Origin: Theropithecus gelada
Lineage: Eukaryota > Chordata > Mammalia > Primates > Cercopithecidae
NCBI RefSeq assembly: GCF_003255815.1
Contig: NC_037680.1
Location: 17,822,244 to 17,886,243 of the forward strand
Reading direction: 5' to 3'
DNA: 64,000 bases
Shown: piece by piece, positions 48,333 to 62,344 of the stretch
How the letters are laid out: the number at the start of each line of letters is the position of its first letter
Numbering within the stretch: the stretch's first letter is position 1
Position numbers and translations under genes: made by a program
The notes under the pieces: generated by a model
Told to the model about the DNA's origin: nothing
The model's database searches: none
The model's input: the letters and a program-made list of their open reading frames with translations, nothing else

Positions 48333-48648
48333 TTTCATTTCCTTATCCTTAGAGTGATTTTACATTTATGTTGAAATTTACAAATCCATTAATTTCAAGC
48401 ATCTTTGGACCTTATACATCCAGGACTAAAAGCATTTTTGATGTGCTGAAAATATTTGGAAAACAAAGTCAATGAAGAATCTAACAGACTGTGGAAATAT
48501 GCTAAACAAATGAATACATTGGTGATTCACTGTTCGAGTTAATTTTCTGTAGGAATCAATACGATAGCAGACATACGAGTCTGAATGTACTTCTGCAGAT
48601 TGATGCTTTGTTCTTTAGGTTACTGAGAGAATAAAGGCATGAGCATTG

Positions 48649-48650
<2 letters not shown>

Positions 48651-48681
<31 letters not shown>
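48651..48681. repeat. (GT)n microsatellite
   Basis: About 15 perfect GT units followed by GCATATA. Confidence 0.97.
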
Positions 48682-48682
<1 letters not shown>

Positions 48683-49964
48683 ATATATGGGGCATCACTA
48701 ACGTAAACAGACCGGGGACATCGGTCACATTGGTCAAAGAGGACAGGACAGAGCAATTTTAAATTGGTAGACAAGTAGGAGTTGGTGGACTTATTTTTGA
48801 AAGTCTCCTCATATTTCCCACAGTATAATTTTCTCATTTTTGGAAGCCACTGTCTTAGACTTTTTTTAGTTTCCAATTTTTCTCTCTCTCTCTCTATATA
48901 TATTTTTTTGTGACTTTATCCACTCTAGTAACAGCATTTTTAACATACTAGCAAGTTAGGACTAGGGAGTGAAAGCTGGATGGAAGACAGAATTTGCACA
49001 GTAATTTTCTGGATTAAACATACTTCTGAAAAGAGAAGGAAGAAGGAACTAGTATTTGTAAGTTATATTTTTCATACTGGCTATTTCTTCCATTTAAACA
49101 AATGGAAAGTTTTATCTTTTCGACACTGGGAACCCCAGCAGTGTTTCCTAGACCCTGTCTATCAATCATTTCCACCGACCTTCTTCACGACATCTGCATC
49201 TTGATGTAAAATCTAAGCCCAAGGGCTGGGAATCAGAAAAAATAGCAGCAGACTTTGCTCAGCGATTTTTTTTCTCAAATAATTTCAGCTAAGGTTCAAT
49301 TGCACAGCAGACAGTCACTCTGAGCTCCTGCTCCTGCTGGGTCAAAAGCACAAGAAAGTGCTAAGGGCAACACTTGGCATGTAAGTCATGTATAGGGAGG
49401 GCAAGATGACAGGGAGAGTTTTCCTCTGTATTTTCGCACTCTTGAGAGGCACAAGAATCTTTTAATAGAGTTAATGTTAGTCCAACAGTTTGGTCAGTCA
49501 TTTTATGTATTTATTCCCAGAGTTTGTGAAATAAGACTATCTTTGACAGCAATCAGGCAGCTGGTTTTTTAAAAAATTAAAGGCCTTATTTCTGCCTTTT
49601 CATTTTTTGGTTGATGTGGCTATTTTTGCCTATGGAAAAGCTCAGATGATATCCTTGTATTTCTACAACTGAATGAAAAGAAAGGAAATGGAGTTAAATG
49701 ATGTTTAAATAATTCTTATTTAATCAGCTGTAAGCATTCAAAAATGTAAACTATTTTCATGATAGATTGACTTTTTTTTTTGCACTTTTTATGAAGATGT
49801 TTAGTTTTCTGTGTTCCTGCCTCATTGACCCTAACAGGAAGGTAAAAACACACTTTTATTTGTAGGTATTATAGACAGGCTGGCCTGAAGAAGGGAAAAT
49901 AGCAATGGAAAAAGAAGCAGGACTATATTTTGGCTAAGTTTTGACATTTATATTTCAATGAAAT
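48682..49964. other. Unassigned stretch with a (CT)n(TA)n tract
   Basis: CTCTCTCTCTCTATATATA at 48882-48903; otherwise no recognised repeat or exon over 1.3 kb. Confidence 0.4.
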
Positions 49965-52370
49965 TTATTACTATTGACTTGATTGAGGGACAACTTACAC
50001 ACAACACAATGTACTCACTTTAAGTGTATAATTTGATGAGTTTTGATAAATGTATACACCTATATAACCATCTCTGCAATCAAGGTGCAGAATGTTTTAA
50101 TCATCGTGATAGATTCCTTTGCCCATTCCAAATCAACTCCTTTCACAGCTGAGGTCCTAAGCAACTATTGATCTGCCTTCTATCTTTGTAGGTTAGATTT
50201 GTCTTTTTCAGAGATTCAAACAAATGTAAACCTAGAGTATATGCTGTTTTGAGTCTGGTTGCTTTCACTCTACATAATAATTTTAAGTTTCGTTCACATT
50301 CCATGTATTTGTAGTTTGGTCCTTTCTATACACCATTGTACAGATATAGCGTAATTTGTTTATTTACCTGTTTATAGACATTTGGGTTGTATCTAGTTAG
50401 AGATAGTATGAATAAAGGTTCCATGAACATTTGTGTACAAGTCTCTGCATGGACATACAGTGTCATTTCTCTTGTGTAAATACCTAGAACCCAGAAGTGG
50501 AATGGCTGAATCATTTTGTAGGTGTGTGTGTATCCTTTAAAGAAATTGCTGAACTATTTTTTAAAGTGGTTGGGTCATTTTACATTCCTACCAGCAAAGA
50601 TTAGAGTTTCAGTTGCTTCACATCCTTAGCAATTTGGTATAGTCAGACTTTTAAATTTTAGCTATTTTTATAGGTAGATAGTGGAACATAAAATTATGGT
50701 TAAAATGTGCATTTTCCTGTTGAATAATGGGGATGAGCATCTTTTCATGTCCTTAATGACTACTCTAATTTCTTATTTTGTGAAATGTCTATTGAAATAT
50801 TTTTGTGTTTTTAAATATGCTGTTTATTTTCTTATAAAGATGTATAATTTCTTTACATGTTTTAGATACAAGTATTTTGTCAGATATTATACATGCACGT
50901 GCTGTGAATACTTGCTCAGTCTCTGACTTGCCATTTTTTAAAATGGCATCTTTTGAATAGTAAAAATTCAAATTTTGATCAAATTCAATAAATCATTTTT
51001 TCCTATATGCATTGTGTTTTTTGTTCCTAAGAAATCCTTGTCTATCTCATAATCACATTTTCTCTTATGTTTTCTTTTAGAAGTTTCATAATCTTAACTG
51101 TTATAAACAGGTCTATGATCTATTTGAATTAATTTTATGTATAGTATAAGGTTCATTACATATCAATATCCAGTGGTTCCCACATAATTTATGGAAAAAT
51201 ATGCTCCTTTTTCTATTAGCAATTTATGAAAAATTAATGTGTAGATCTATTTCTGAATTCTTGATTCTGTTCCATGGATGTGTATGTCTATTTTTACATC
51301 AATATGACACTGTCTTGATTACTGTAACTTTACTTGAAATTAGGAGTTCTTCAACTTTGTACTTCTTTTTTAAAAATAGTTTGACCATTCTAACTCCTTT
51401 GTGTTTCAATTATATTTTGGACTTGGGTTGTCAGTTTGTGCAAAAATGTGTGATGGTATTTCAATTGGGACTGCAGTGACAGCAATATGAACTCATCCAA
51501 TCCATGAAAATCATGTGCACTTCTTCATTTATTTAGTTCTTCTTTATTTTTTATTTTAACTAGGGGTATGATTTTGGTAGTTTTCACATACTTGTTAAAT
51601 TTATCCTTAAGTGTTTCATGTTTTATTTTGAGACGGAGTTTGGCTCTGTCGCCCAGGCTGGAGTGCAGTGGCGTGACCTCTGCTCACTGAAAGCTCCACC
51701 TCCCAGGTTCACACCATTCTCCTGCCTCAGCCTCCCCAGTAGCTGAGGCTACAGGGGCCCGCCACCACACCCGGCTAGTTTTTTGTATTTTTAGTAGAGA
51801 CAGGGTTTCACCATGTTAGCCAGGATGGTCTCGATCTCCTGACCTCGTGATCCTCCCATCTCAGCCTCCCAAAGTGCTGGGGTTACAGGCATGAGCCACC
51901 ATTCCTGGCCAAGTGTTTCATGTTTTTGAATGCTATTATAAATTGAATTATTAATTTAATTTTAAATTCAGTGATTTCATTGTTAGTTTATATAAATGCA
52001 ATTGATCTTTGTTCATCGATATTGTTTCCTGCAACCTTGTCAAAGTCATTTATTAATTCTGGTATCTTTTTGTAAATTTCTTAGGATATCTTCACACACT
52101 ATTATGTTGTCTGAGAATAAAGATAGTTTTATTTTTCCTTCCCAATTTTTATACCTTTATTTCATTTTATTCTTTTATTACATTGGAGAGTCTAGGGAAT
52201 AGAAGGAGTTGAATAGAAGAAGTGAGAGGAAGCATTCTTTCTAAATTCCTGATCTTAAGAGCAAAATATGTAGTCTTTTAACATTAAACATGATATTAGC
52301 TATAGGTTTTTCTCAAATACACTTTGAGAAAATTTCCTTCTATTCTTTGGTTGGAAGGATACTTATTATG
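49965..52370 (-). mobile_element. Decayed L1M (ORF2/3' region), antisense, with an Alu
   Basis: Antisense L1M in order: TTTAAGTGTATAATTTGATGAGTTTTGATAAATG, GGTTGCTTTCACTCTACATAATAA, ACATTTGGGTTGTATCTAG, GAGCATCTTTTCATGTCC, GATTACTGTAACTTTAC, TTTCATTGTTAGTTTATATAAATGC, TTTCCTGCAACCTTGTC. This covers the 3'UTR and reverse transcriptase part of ORF2, without any usable frame. It is cut by the Alu at 51621-51910. Confidence 0.82.
51621..51910 (-). mobile_element. Alu (Y/Sc-like), antisense, in L1M
   Basis: GAGACGGAGTTTGGCTCTGTCGCCC to GCCACCATTCCTGGCC, with ACACCATTCTCCTGCC and GACCTCGTGATCC typical of younger Alus. Perfect 12-bp target duplication AAGTGTTTCATG at 51609-51620 and 51911-51922. 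Confidence 0.95.
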
Positions 52371-54139
52371 TTACATTTTGCATGCCTATAAATTGCAGGA
52401 ATATTTTTTCAATAAAAATACATACATATGTAATATACTCCTACATAGATATGTAGTATTTTAAACGTGTTAAAAAATAAAAATGTAAAGTAAATGAGAT
52501 ATGCTATCAATTTAAGTGATTAACAGTTCTGCACATTCAAAAATGTGAAACAAATCTCTCTAAAACTGAACTCTGAAAGAGATCTTCTCAGTGAGGAGGG
52601 AGTCCTGAATGACCCCATCAGATTCTGTTTTTCTAAGACTGGCTCTTTTTCTTTGAAAAAGGCCGTCACCACCATTACCAGCACTGCTATCAACATGACT
52701 GCCTTCTTCACCATGCTACCCTGCTGGGTCTCAAGACATTCACTCTTTTGACACTCACAAGATAAAAATCATTCTTCCCTTTATTTTGCCTTTGTGAAAA
52801 TCTGAGGTTGCCTGGAAGTCTTTAGAAAGCCTCATGAAATACCAAGAGAGAGCTTTAATGAAATCAACACAGGGTCACTAATAAGGACTAGGTTTCTTCT
52901 TGGACACCTTTACTTGATCCCTCCTTTTTTAACCTCAGGGCTGCTTCTTGATGAAGATTGCCATCTTAACACTTTCCAACCCAAATCTGTCTCCAAGAAA
53001 TGTTGGCCTTTCCCAGACAGAGAGGGAGAGATTTCCTTTCTGTGTTTTCTCCTTCTCAAGGCCAAGTTCAGGCTGAAGGATGAGTCTCTTTCTCAGGAAG
53101 GTGAGATTGTGATTGACCTTCCTCTGTAGTGAGATGTTCACAAGAGATTCTCATAGTGGGAGTTGACAGTGGAAGGCCCAGAATCTTTGCTACTCTCAAT
53201 AGCCATAGTTTTCAAATAATTCATATGCACCACAAATAGCAGAATTAGTTCACTTTTAATATTATGAGCAACTCTAGAATGGAATCTGTTTTCAAAATTT
53301 CTTCTCTTATACATGGAACAATTCAAATTGTTTTATTCACTTGTGGTCAGGCAGAAGACAACAATCTAGATAAGAATAACAAATTATCAGGTTAATTTTT
53401 TTCCCCTCAGTCAAGAATGAGGTTAGGGAATGGATGGATGAGTGTCCTGGGAATCTAACAAAGCAGAAAGAGCAAATGCAGGCTGTTTCCTCCACTGGAG
53501 CTTTATTTTCATGGCATTCAGTCTTGTTGAGAACCTTGAGGACTCAATTCTTTCAAATATGGTAAAAATTAAGCCCATTTTATACCATTATTATTTTTTA
53601 TTATTTGCATTAGCACATAGATATGCAGTAATTAATTTACAAATAAGCACTATCAGTTTAAATTTGGGAGAAATGAACATTTAGTACATACTAAAATATT
53701 TATTTAATTATATAATTTATCTCAATAAGAAAAGTTTCTGGTAGTTGTAAAAAGCTCAAGAAAGAAACTATGAGGGAATGACTTAAATCAACTTTGATAA
53801 ATCAATTTATAAATTATTCCCAGGCAGAACTGGCTATTTGGTGGGGAGTTTATTTATTTTACTTATCTGAAGTTAGAGCCAACAGGACTACAGGATTGAA
53901 TGACCCCTAATGTTTCTCTACATGGAGGCAATGCCTGTGGCTGTCCACAGATGGACCAGCTTCCTCTTTGCAGCAAGTACAGAATAGTTTAACAGGGTAA
54001 TTATTTGTAAAGGGATGCTAGGCAATTCTTCTCATTTCACAGCCACTTCATGCAGGGCTCTTACCTCTTTTGCTTATTGTCTATCTAAAGCTTTTGCTGA
54101 AGGACTCTTGATTTATGTGAACTCTCTAAACAATAATGA
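52371..54139. other. Unassigned non-coding stretch
   Basis: 1.8 kb with no recognised repeat. Overlapping open frames occur on both strands at 52520-52751; the minus one (64 codons) starts with a hydrophobic run AVMLIAVLVMVVTAFF. I do not recognise a gene and give the frame little weight. Confidence 0.4.
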
Positions 54140-54405
54140 TTCTAATAATAAATAATATTTATTGAGAATTTCGTAAGTCCTAGGCACCTTGAATGAGTTG
54201 TTTTGTTCAATTCTCATAGCAATCCTATGAAGCATATTCTTTATTATTGTTAACAATAGGACCTTATACTTCTCAAACAGGAAACGGATGTAGAGAGGAT
54301 AAGTAACTTGTCGCCGACGCCCAGCAAGTGGTGAACCTGGGATTGGGCCTAGCGGTTCAACCTAGAGCCTGTGCTTGTAACTGTGACACTACACCGTGTG
54401 TACTA
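54140..54405 (+). repeat. MIR, full length
   Basis: ATAATATTTATTGAGAATTTCGTAAGTCCTAGGCACC...CTCATAGCAATCCTATGAAGC...GATAAGTAACTTGTCGCC...GCAAGTGGTGAACCTGGGATTGGGCC...GCCTGTGCTTGTAACTGTGACACTACACCG is MIR from head to tail, one of the best copies here. Confidence 0.92.
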
Positions 54406-55327
54406 AACAAATGGCTACCAGAGTCCCCAGTTCATCCCAAATCAGGATGATCATTATTTCCAAATTAGAGAGTAAATTAGTGGAATTGTAGTGTTAAAAT
54501 ATATACTGTCATAGAACTAGACATGAAATAATACTTCCTGGGTAGCCTCTGCCCCATCACAACCTGTGACTTTCCAGGCAATGCCTTTCCATGGGCTGCT
54601 GTCTGTGTCATGATTTTCTTTTGTTCTTTCCATGTTCAGGTGGTTTATTTCTATACAGATATTGGGCTCAAGCATAACCCTCTATAAACATGGGAAAGAA
54701 AAAAAAGGCACCTCTCTCTGATATAAAACATTTAAAACTAGTGATGTTTGAGCTTTGGACATGAAGAGCCAAGTCTCTGTGTGAGGGTTTTTAGAGGATG
54801 ACGTGGTACCTTTGGTTCATTCTCATATCCTCCACCATTCCCTGTTTTTATGGATGTGATCAGTAAGAAGAGGGGGAGATCAGCCATTCCACCTGAGCAA
54901 AATTTCTAACAACTATTTTATTTTATTTTTTTCAGACCATAAGTTGCATAGAAAAGATAGTCAAATGGTAGCAAATTTAAGAAAAAATGCTTGCTTCCTT
55001 TAGTGATAAAATTTGGCATTGTTTCTGGTTGGCAATGCTAGCAAAACATTTTGTGAATCTCTCTCTTTTGGAGTCTGGCTTGACAAGAAACTGGATTCCT
55101 CTGAAATGGACATTATGTGTCCAACAAACTCACCTAACATTCTGCCTATTAATAGGCTTTTTTAACAATTGACCTTATGACAGAACTCAGGAGCTCAAAC
55201 TAGAAGGAAATAGAGAAATTACTCCTGAAAAGTATTTAAAAATCTTATTTCTCTGGGGTCCAGGGTGAAGCTAATTGTACTTTATTTGCTCATATACCTT
55301 CTCTCCCTCCTCTGTGAGTGTCCCTTC
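54406..55327. other. Unassigned non-coding stretch
   Basis: No repeat or gene recognised. Confidence 0.4.
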
Positions 55328-55790
55328 TGTATTAGTCAGGGGTCTCCAGAGAAACAGAGCCAATTAGGCATAAATGTATATACAGATTTATTATGAAGAA
55401 TTGGCTCATGCAACTGTGGAGGCTGACCAGTTTAAAAACTGCTGGATAGGATGGCAAGCTAGAGAACCAGGAGGGCTGATGTTTTGGTTCAAGTCCAAAG
55501 GCAGTCTGCTGTAGAACTGGAAAGAGCTGGTGTTGTAGATGAAATCCAAAGGCAGCCTGCTAGAGAATTCTCACTCAGGACAGGATAGTCTTTTTGTCCT
55601 ATTTAGGCCTTCAGCTGCTAGGATGAAGTCCACCCACATTTTCTGGCACAATTTACTTTACTCAAAATCCACTGATTGAAATGTTACTGTCATTCAAAAC
55701 ACCCTCACAGAAATACCCAGAATATTGTTTGACTAAATACCTGGACACCCTGTGGCCCAGCCAAGTTGACAAATATAATCAACTATCCTA
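55328..55790 (-). mobile_element. Solo LTR of ERVL type (MLT2B-like), antisense
   Basis: Starts TGTATTAGTCAGGGGTCTCCAGAGAAACAGAGCCAATTAGG and ends near AATCAACTATCC. Inside are GATTTATTATGAAGAATTGGCTCATG, CCACCCACATTTTC and CTGGACACCCTGTGGCCCAGCCAAGTTGAC, all in MLT2 order on the minus strand. CCTTC at the left and TCTTT at the right may be the worn 5-bp duplication. No internal region. Confidence 0.82.
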
Positions 55791-56429
55791 TCTTTTAAGG
55801 CAGAGGAATACACTCATTTGACAGTACTTAGAACATCAAGTCAAACACACAACAGCCACAAAACCACGTGTTCATGCATTTTCTCAAGAAAAACCCTTCA
55901 GTCAAAAATTGCCTGCTCTCCTCTATCTGGACTCATACTGTGTTTATCCTGCCTTCCCTGCCCTGTGCAGGATGATAAATCAGATTATGACTGATTGCTC
56001 AGCTCTGGACACTGCTTGTGGTGCCCTTTAATGATACTAATCCCCTCATTTGCTTTGTTATTCTGTACATTTTTGAGGCCCTAAACCAGGCGCTTCCACC
56101 CAAATTCCCCTGATGAAGGCAGGGATACAGAATGAGGAGATGGGCTGCTGTTAGCACAGAGGGATTTACAAATGCCTTATCAAATAACTTCTTAGGGTGG
56201 ACATTCCTTATCACAAGGAGATAAGCTGTAGGAGGTTTGGATATAGCTTCCTGGGATCCTTGCCTATATCCCAACTTCCTTTTATTGCTCCTACTTAGTG
56301 AGAATTTTAAAGTCTGCTGGAGGTTTGTTATTCAATGTAGGCACAATTGAAAGTAGACACCATTTTTCTCCCATATTCCTGTTTCCAATTCTATACACCT
56401 ACGTATGTTGTTCCAGCCTGCTTCCTAGT
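55791..56429. other. Unassigned non-coding stretch
   Basis: No repeat or gene recognised. Confidence 0.4.
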
Positions 56430-56511
56430 CCATCCCTTGTGTGCAGTTCCTGCCTTTCTAAAACCCTGATCTGCAGGGGTTAGAAAACCAGGAGCTGCAC
56501 ACAAGGGATGG
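56430..56511. other. 82-nt near-perfect inverted repeat (hairpin)
   Basis: Left arm 56430-56468 begins CCATCCCTTGTGTGCAG; right arm 56474-56511 ends CTGCACACAAGGGATGG, its exact reverse complement for the outer 17 bases. The arms continue TCCTG / CAGGA, TTTCTAA / TTAGAAA and CCCTG / CAGGG with only about four interruptions, and the loop is about five bases (56469-56473). As RNA it would fold from either strand into a hairpin of pre-microRNA size. It is not the MADE1 80-mer and I cannot place it in a repeat family. A tiny palindromic transposon, a microRNA-like locus or a local inverted duplication are all possible. Confidence 0.85.
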
Positions 56512-57322
56512 CATCCCATTAGATCATGTGATCTTGCAGGCTCCAGTCATAACCCTTCCTCTGTTCTCATTAACATATATCTCTCCTGTGCCCTTTCTTC
56601 AAAGTACTGCCCCCTATATGGGCCACTGGCAAATTAATTCAAAATTAAGTGTTAATAGCATGTAGCAGCCCTGCTTCCCTTCTTAAATAATGTTCACATA
56701 TTACATCTGCCACCAACTTGGCTTCTCCTGTTTGCATCTCTATGTCTTTTTTAAATGTTAGGAAGTGTATTACCTTTGGTTTTGGATAAAATCTCTACCA
56801 GTGTCCTTTTCATTCAATATAATTTAACACACACCTTTTGAGTGCTGAAAGCATTTCAGCCACCACTTTACTGGGGCTATTTGGAATTTGAAGGTGAGGA
56901 AACAAAACTATGCCATCAGGAAGCCTTCAATCGAAAGGGTAGGACAGGTGTGTATGTACCAATCTATACTTTGGAGAAAGGTTTAGTGCTATATTAAGTT
57001 ACAAATTGCTTTGAGAGCTCTGAAGAAGGAGTAATCAATTTCAGTTGGGACAAAATCTCCAGTTTTATATGTTCCATTTACTAGTGCTTAAGGTATGAAA
57101 ATATATCTGCAAATAAAGCTATGCCTATTGCAGAAACACTACCTTTTCATACACTTCATATGCAATTGTACTGCTCAGTAGTTTAGAAAGACACAGCCTT
57201 CAGTCTTCAGTGGCTAAAAATGGTCCCTACAACTTTGTTAGTAATTCATACTACGTTTTTCAGGTCATCTCTCCTGCTTAAACAACAACAACAAAATGCT
57301 GGGGTAGAAACCATCAATGAAA
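56512..57322. other. Unassigned non-coding stretch
   Basis: No repeat or gene recognised. Confidence 0.4.
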
Positions 57323-57338
57323 GCAAACACATTTCTTT

Positions 57339-57349
57339 CTCTCCCTCTT

Positions 57350-57389
<40 letters not shown>

Positions 57390-57630
57390 GACAGAGTCTC
57401 TCTTTGTCGCCCAGGCTGGAGTCCAGTGGTGCGATCTCGGCTCACCACAACCTCTGTCTCCTGGGTTCAAGTGATTCTTCTGCCTCAGCCTCCCGAGTAG
57501 CTGGGACTACAGGCACGCGCCACCATGCCCAGCTAATTTTTTTATTTTTAGTAGAGATGGGGTTTCACCATATTGGCCAGGCTGGTCTCGAACTCCTGAC
57601 CTCGTGATCCACCCACTCGGCCTCCCAAAG
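57339..57630 (-). mobile_element. 5'-truncated Alu, antisense, with (CT)n tail
   Basis: Poly-pyrimidine tail with (CT)n (57355-57383), then CAGAGTCTCTCTTTGTCGCCC and both arms, stopping at GCCTCCCAAAG, so the first 25-30 bases of the Alu head are absent. Target duplication GCAAACACATTTCTTT (57323-57338) / GCAAACCCATTTCTTT (57631-57646), one mismatch. Confidence 0.94.
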
Positions 57631-57965
57631 GCAAACCCATTTCTTTAAAAACATTGACAAGCTGAAAAGAGAGTGGACAGCTGCCAGACCAGTTTGGGAA
57701 GATAATCAGAATCAAATACATAAGCAGAGTATTTGAACACCAAAGTCATTTTTCTTGGGGGCATTTGTCTATGCTGCGTATTTGCAACCTTGTGAGAAAG
57801 TCATATAGAAGCCAAGGCCCACAATCTTCCCATGAGGAATGGGAATTCTAAAAGACACCCACTTCCAACATTGATCTGGGATGACTAAGGCTTATACCCA
57901 CAGGATGAAGTATGGACAAGAACTAAACCCATTACCATGATTGCCTGATGAAATGCAGGTCACCC

Positions 57966-58088
57966 GGTTAAGTTCAACTTTCAGCTACACAATGAAAAAC
58001 TTGTTTAACTGTATTGCTCCATGTAATATTTGTGATATTTTTGTACTTTAAAAATGATTTGTTATTAATCTGAAATTCAAATTTAACC
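57966..58088. mobile_element. Palindromic MITE-like element
   Basis: GGTTAAGTTCAACTTTCAGC at the left and CTGAAATTCAAATTTAACC at the right are inverted relatives. The short interior, GCTCCATGTAATATTTGTGATATTTTTGTAC, fits a short palindromic DNA element whose wording I remember from mammals but cannot name. No target duplication found. Confidence 0.5.
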
Positions 58089-58369
58089 AGGTAACTTTAT
58101 TTGCGTATGCTGATTGCACCCACTACCAGATCCCACACCTTGAACTGCAAAGCAACTTACCCTGGTTTGAGTAGAGCAGAAGAAAAACAGAAGAAATTAA
58201 ATCACCATTAGGATTTTGTAGCCATATCCTACATTCCCGGGGTTGGTCAAGTAACTTCTATCCATGAACTTGGATAATATTCTGAGGTACCCAGCTACCT
58301 GGCAGATGCAAGCACAGTATCTCACTAGGGAAGAACATAGTCAATTGAGATCACGGGGAACCCTCACAA

Positions 58370-58720
58370 GTAATCATTCAAGAGTAATAACCAGCAAGCT
58401 TTCAAAGATAATCAAGCACACAAAGAAACAAGGCAGCATGAAGAAGAACCAATAGAAACAACAGGAATAATATAGCCAGATGCAGAATTCAAATATTAAA
58501 ATTACCATTCACGGATTTTAAACAACTCAGCTCACTATATTTTAAAAAATTGAAGTTCTTTAACATATGTTCAAGGTAACTTAACAGATTTGGGAAAAAA
58601 AGAACCAAATCCGACTTTTATAAAGAAAAAAACACAATAACTCAAAATAAAAGCTGTAAAATAGATAGTAGATTGGACTTAACAGAAAAGATAATTTATA
58701 AAATGGAAATCATTTGTTAG
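58370..58720 (+). mobile_element. Decayed L1M 5'/ORF1-region fragment
   Basis: AACAGGAATAATATAGCCAGATGCAGAATTC, TTTTAAACAACTCAGC, AAAAAAAGAACCAAATCCGAC and GTAGATTGGACTTAACAG resemble the stretch just before ORF1 in old L1M elements. Weak but ordered. Confidence 0.45.
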
Positions 58721-59063
58721 AAGTTATACAAATATAGCACAAACCCCATGTGTGTTATTTGTGTATATTATCATCAATGTAACTGTCAAAATATGGAGAC
58801 AAATTGGAAACAGAGTCATCCCTTTTCCCCAAAATAACATAATTTTAACAAAACTGATTCCTAGTAGAGTTATTTTAGCAATAGAGATTAAAAAATGCAT
58901 GAGGCAACATTTTTAGAAAGTTAAGGGCAAAATTATTATTTTTGAGTTGTGTAATTCTGGACCTAGAAAAACCAGGAGAATCTACTGAAACCTATTATAA
59001 ATAATATAAGATTGAAGGAAAGTGGTTGGTTTTGATTGATATATCTTAAAAACCAAGATTGTT

Positions 59064-59393
59064 TTGTTGTGCTTTCTTTTTGATACAGGGTCCTCACTCA
59101 ATCACCCAGGCTGGAGTTCAGTGGCACCATCATGGCTCACTGTAGCCTCCACCTCTTATGCCTACTTGTTCCTCCCACCTCAGCTTCCCGAGTAGCTGGG
59201 ACCACAGGCACATGCCATCAGGCCTGTGTAAAAACAAACAAAAAACACAAGAGTTTTTAATTTTTAAATTTTTTGTAGAGATGAGGTCTCACTATGTTGC
59301 CTAGGCATGTCTCGAACTCCTGGGCTCAAGAGATCCTCCCACTTTGGCTTCCCAAATTGCTGGGATTACAGGTGTGAACCACTGCACTCAGCC
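59064..59393 (-). mobile_element. AluJ, antisense, with an insertion in its middle
   Basis: GATACAGGGTCCTCACTCAATCACCC to CACTGCACTCAGCC. The A-rich middle is enlarged (AAAAACAAACAAAAAACAC). Target duplication CCAAGATTGTTT (from 59053) / CCAAGATTTTAT (from 59394). Confidence 0.9.
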
Positions 59394-60459
59394 CCAAGAT
59401 TTTATAATAAACTCAAAATAAACAATTAGAAAACATTATATAATATGTATACTTACATAATTAATATATTTGTTAGAACAACATATGAGAATGACAGCTT
59501 CATACATTTCATAATTTTGGATGAAAAGAGTAAGTAATGTGAATATTAATTTTCAATAAATGAATCTATATCCTTATATATTATTAATAAAAATCTTAAC
59601 TTTAATTAGAATCAAATGTATTTATTTAATAATGTTAAACACTGAATTAAATATATATTTATAGATAGATATAGATACATAAATATATATGGAACATGGT
59701 TATGGGAATATATGGAATTTAACATATGATAAAAAGCTTTTCATATCGGTAGAGAAAGAATGAGTTTGTCTAAATGGAGTTGACACAATTGACAAACCAT
59801 TTGGTAAAAAAAAAAAAATTTCCCCTTTTACTCTTCCATAAAAATAAATCAAGATGATTTAAACATTAGCTTTAAAATAGGAGATATAAAAGTTTTCTTG
59901 CTTAAGAAGGACTAAAGCCATTTCTAGGATTGAGGAGTCAAGGAAGCTAACTAGAACCCAATATCCTGGTTTCTTTTCTTCTCGACATTATAATACCTAT
60001 CATGAATTCCCTTCTCTTTCTAGAGTGAATTACTAGTGAGCCAGGGCCCTGATTCCCTCAGCCCTTGGTAACTGGTCAGGGACTACACTGTTCAGAGACT
60101 CCCAGTCTTTGGCTTTTGGCTATAAACAACCTCAATCCTTTATGCAGTATGATTTATAAATATGATGATTTTCAATGAGTCTCATGGCCTCCAAAAGATT
60201 GGGAACCATGTCTTATGAAAAATAAGAGTGAACAAGGATAATTACATAGTTTAATTTTTAAAAGGTTAATCAGTCCAGTGCCACACTAGCTAATAATCTG
60301 AATCATGGGAAAATTATTTTTAAAATGACAGACTTGGTTCCATCCAGGGATTAAAGGACTGAAGAAGGCTGAGAATTCTTTTGCTTTAGAAACTTCTCAG
60401 GGTATTGGCTGCTCCATCAAGCAAGCTGAGCCCTCCTCTTTCTTTATCTTTTCTTTTCT
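59394..60459. other. AT-rich unassigned stretch
   Basis: Long AT-rich region with short TA/GATA runs (59645-59695). No family or gene recognised. Confidence 0.4.
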
Positions 60460-60629
60460 GTTTTTTTTTTTTTTGTTTTTTTGTTTTTGTTTTTTTTTTT
60501 TTGAGATAGAGTTTGACTGTGTCATCTAGGCTGGAGTGCAGTGGTGCAAACATCTCACTACAGCCTCCAACTCCTGGCCTTAAGTCATTCTTCCCCTTTG
60601 GTCTCCCAAAGCACTGGGATTACAGGCTG
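60460..60629 (-). mobile_element. Alu with large internal deletion, antisense
   Basis: Poly-T, GAGATAGAGTTTGACTGTGTCATCTAGGCTGGAGTGCAG, CTACAGCCTCCAACTCCTGGCC, then straight to GTCTCCCAAAGCACTGGGATTACAGGCT. The middle of the element, including most of the inter-arm region, is gone. Confidence 0.8.
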
Positions 60630-60688
60630 AATACTCTTGAATTCAACTACCTAGAAGTAAATTTCCATTGGATCTTAACCAAGAATGA

Positions 60689-62344
<1,656 letters not shown>

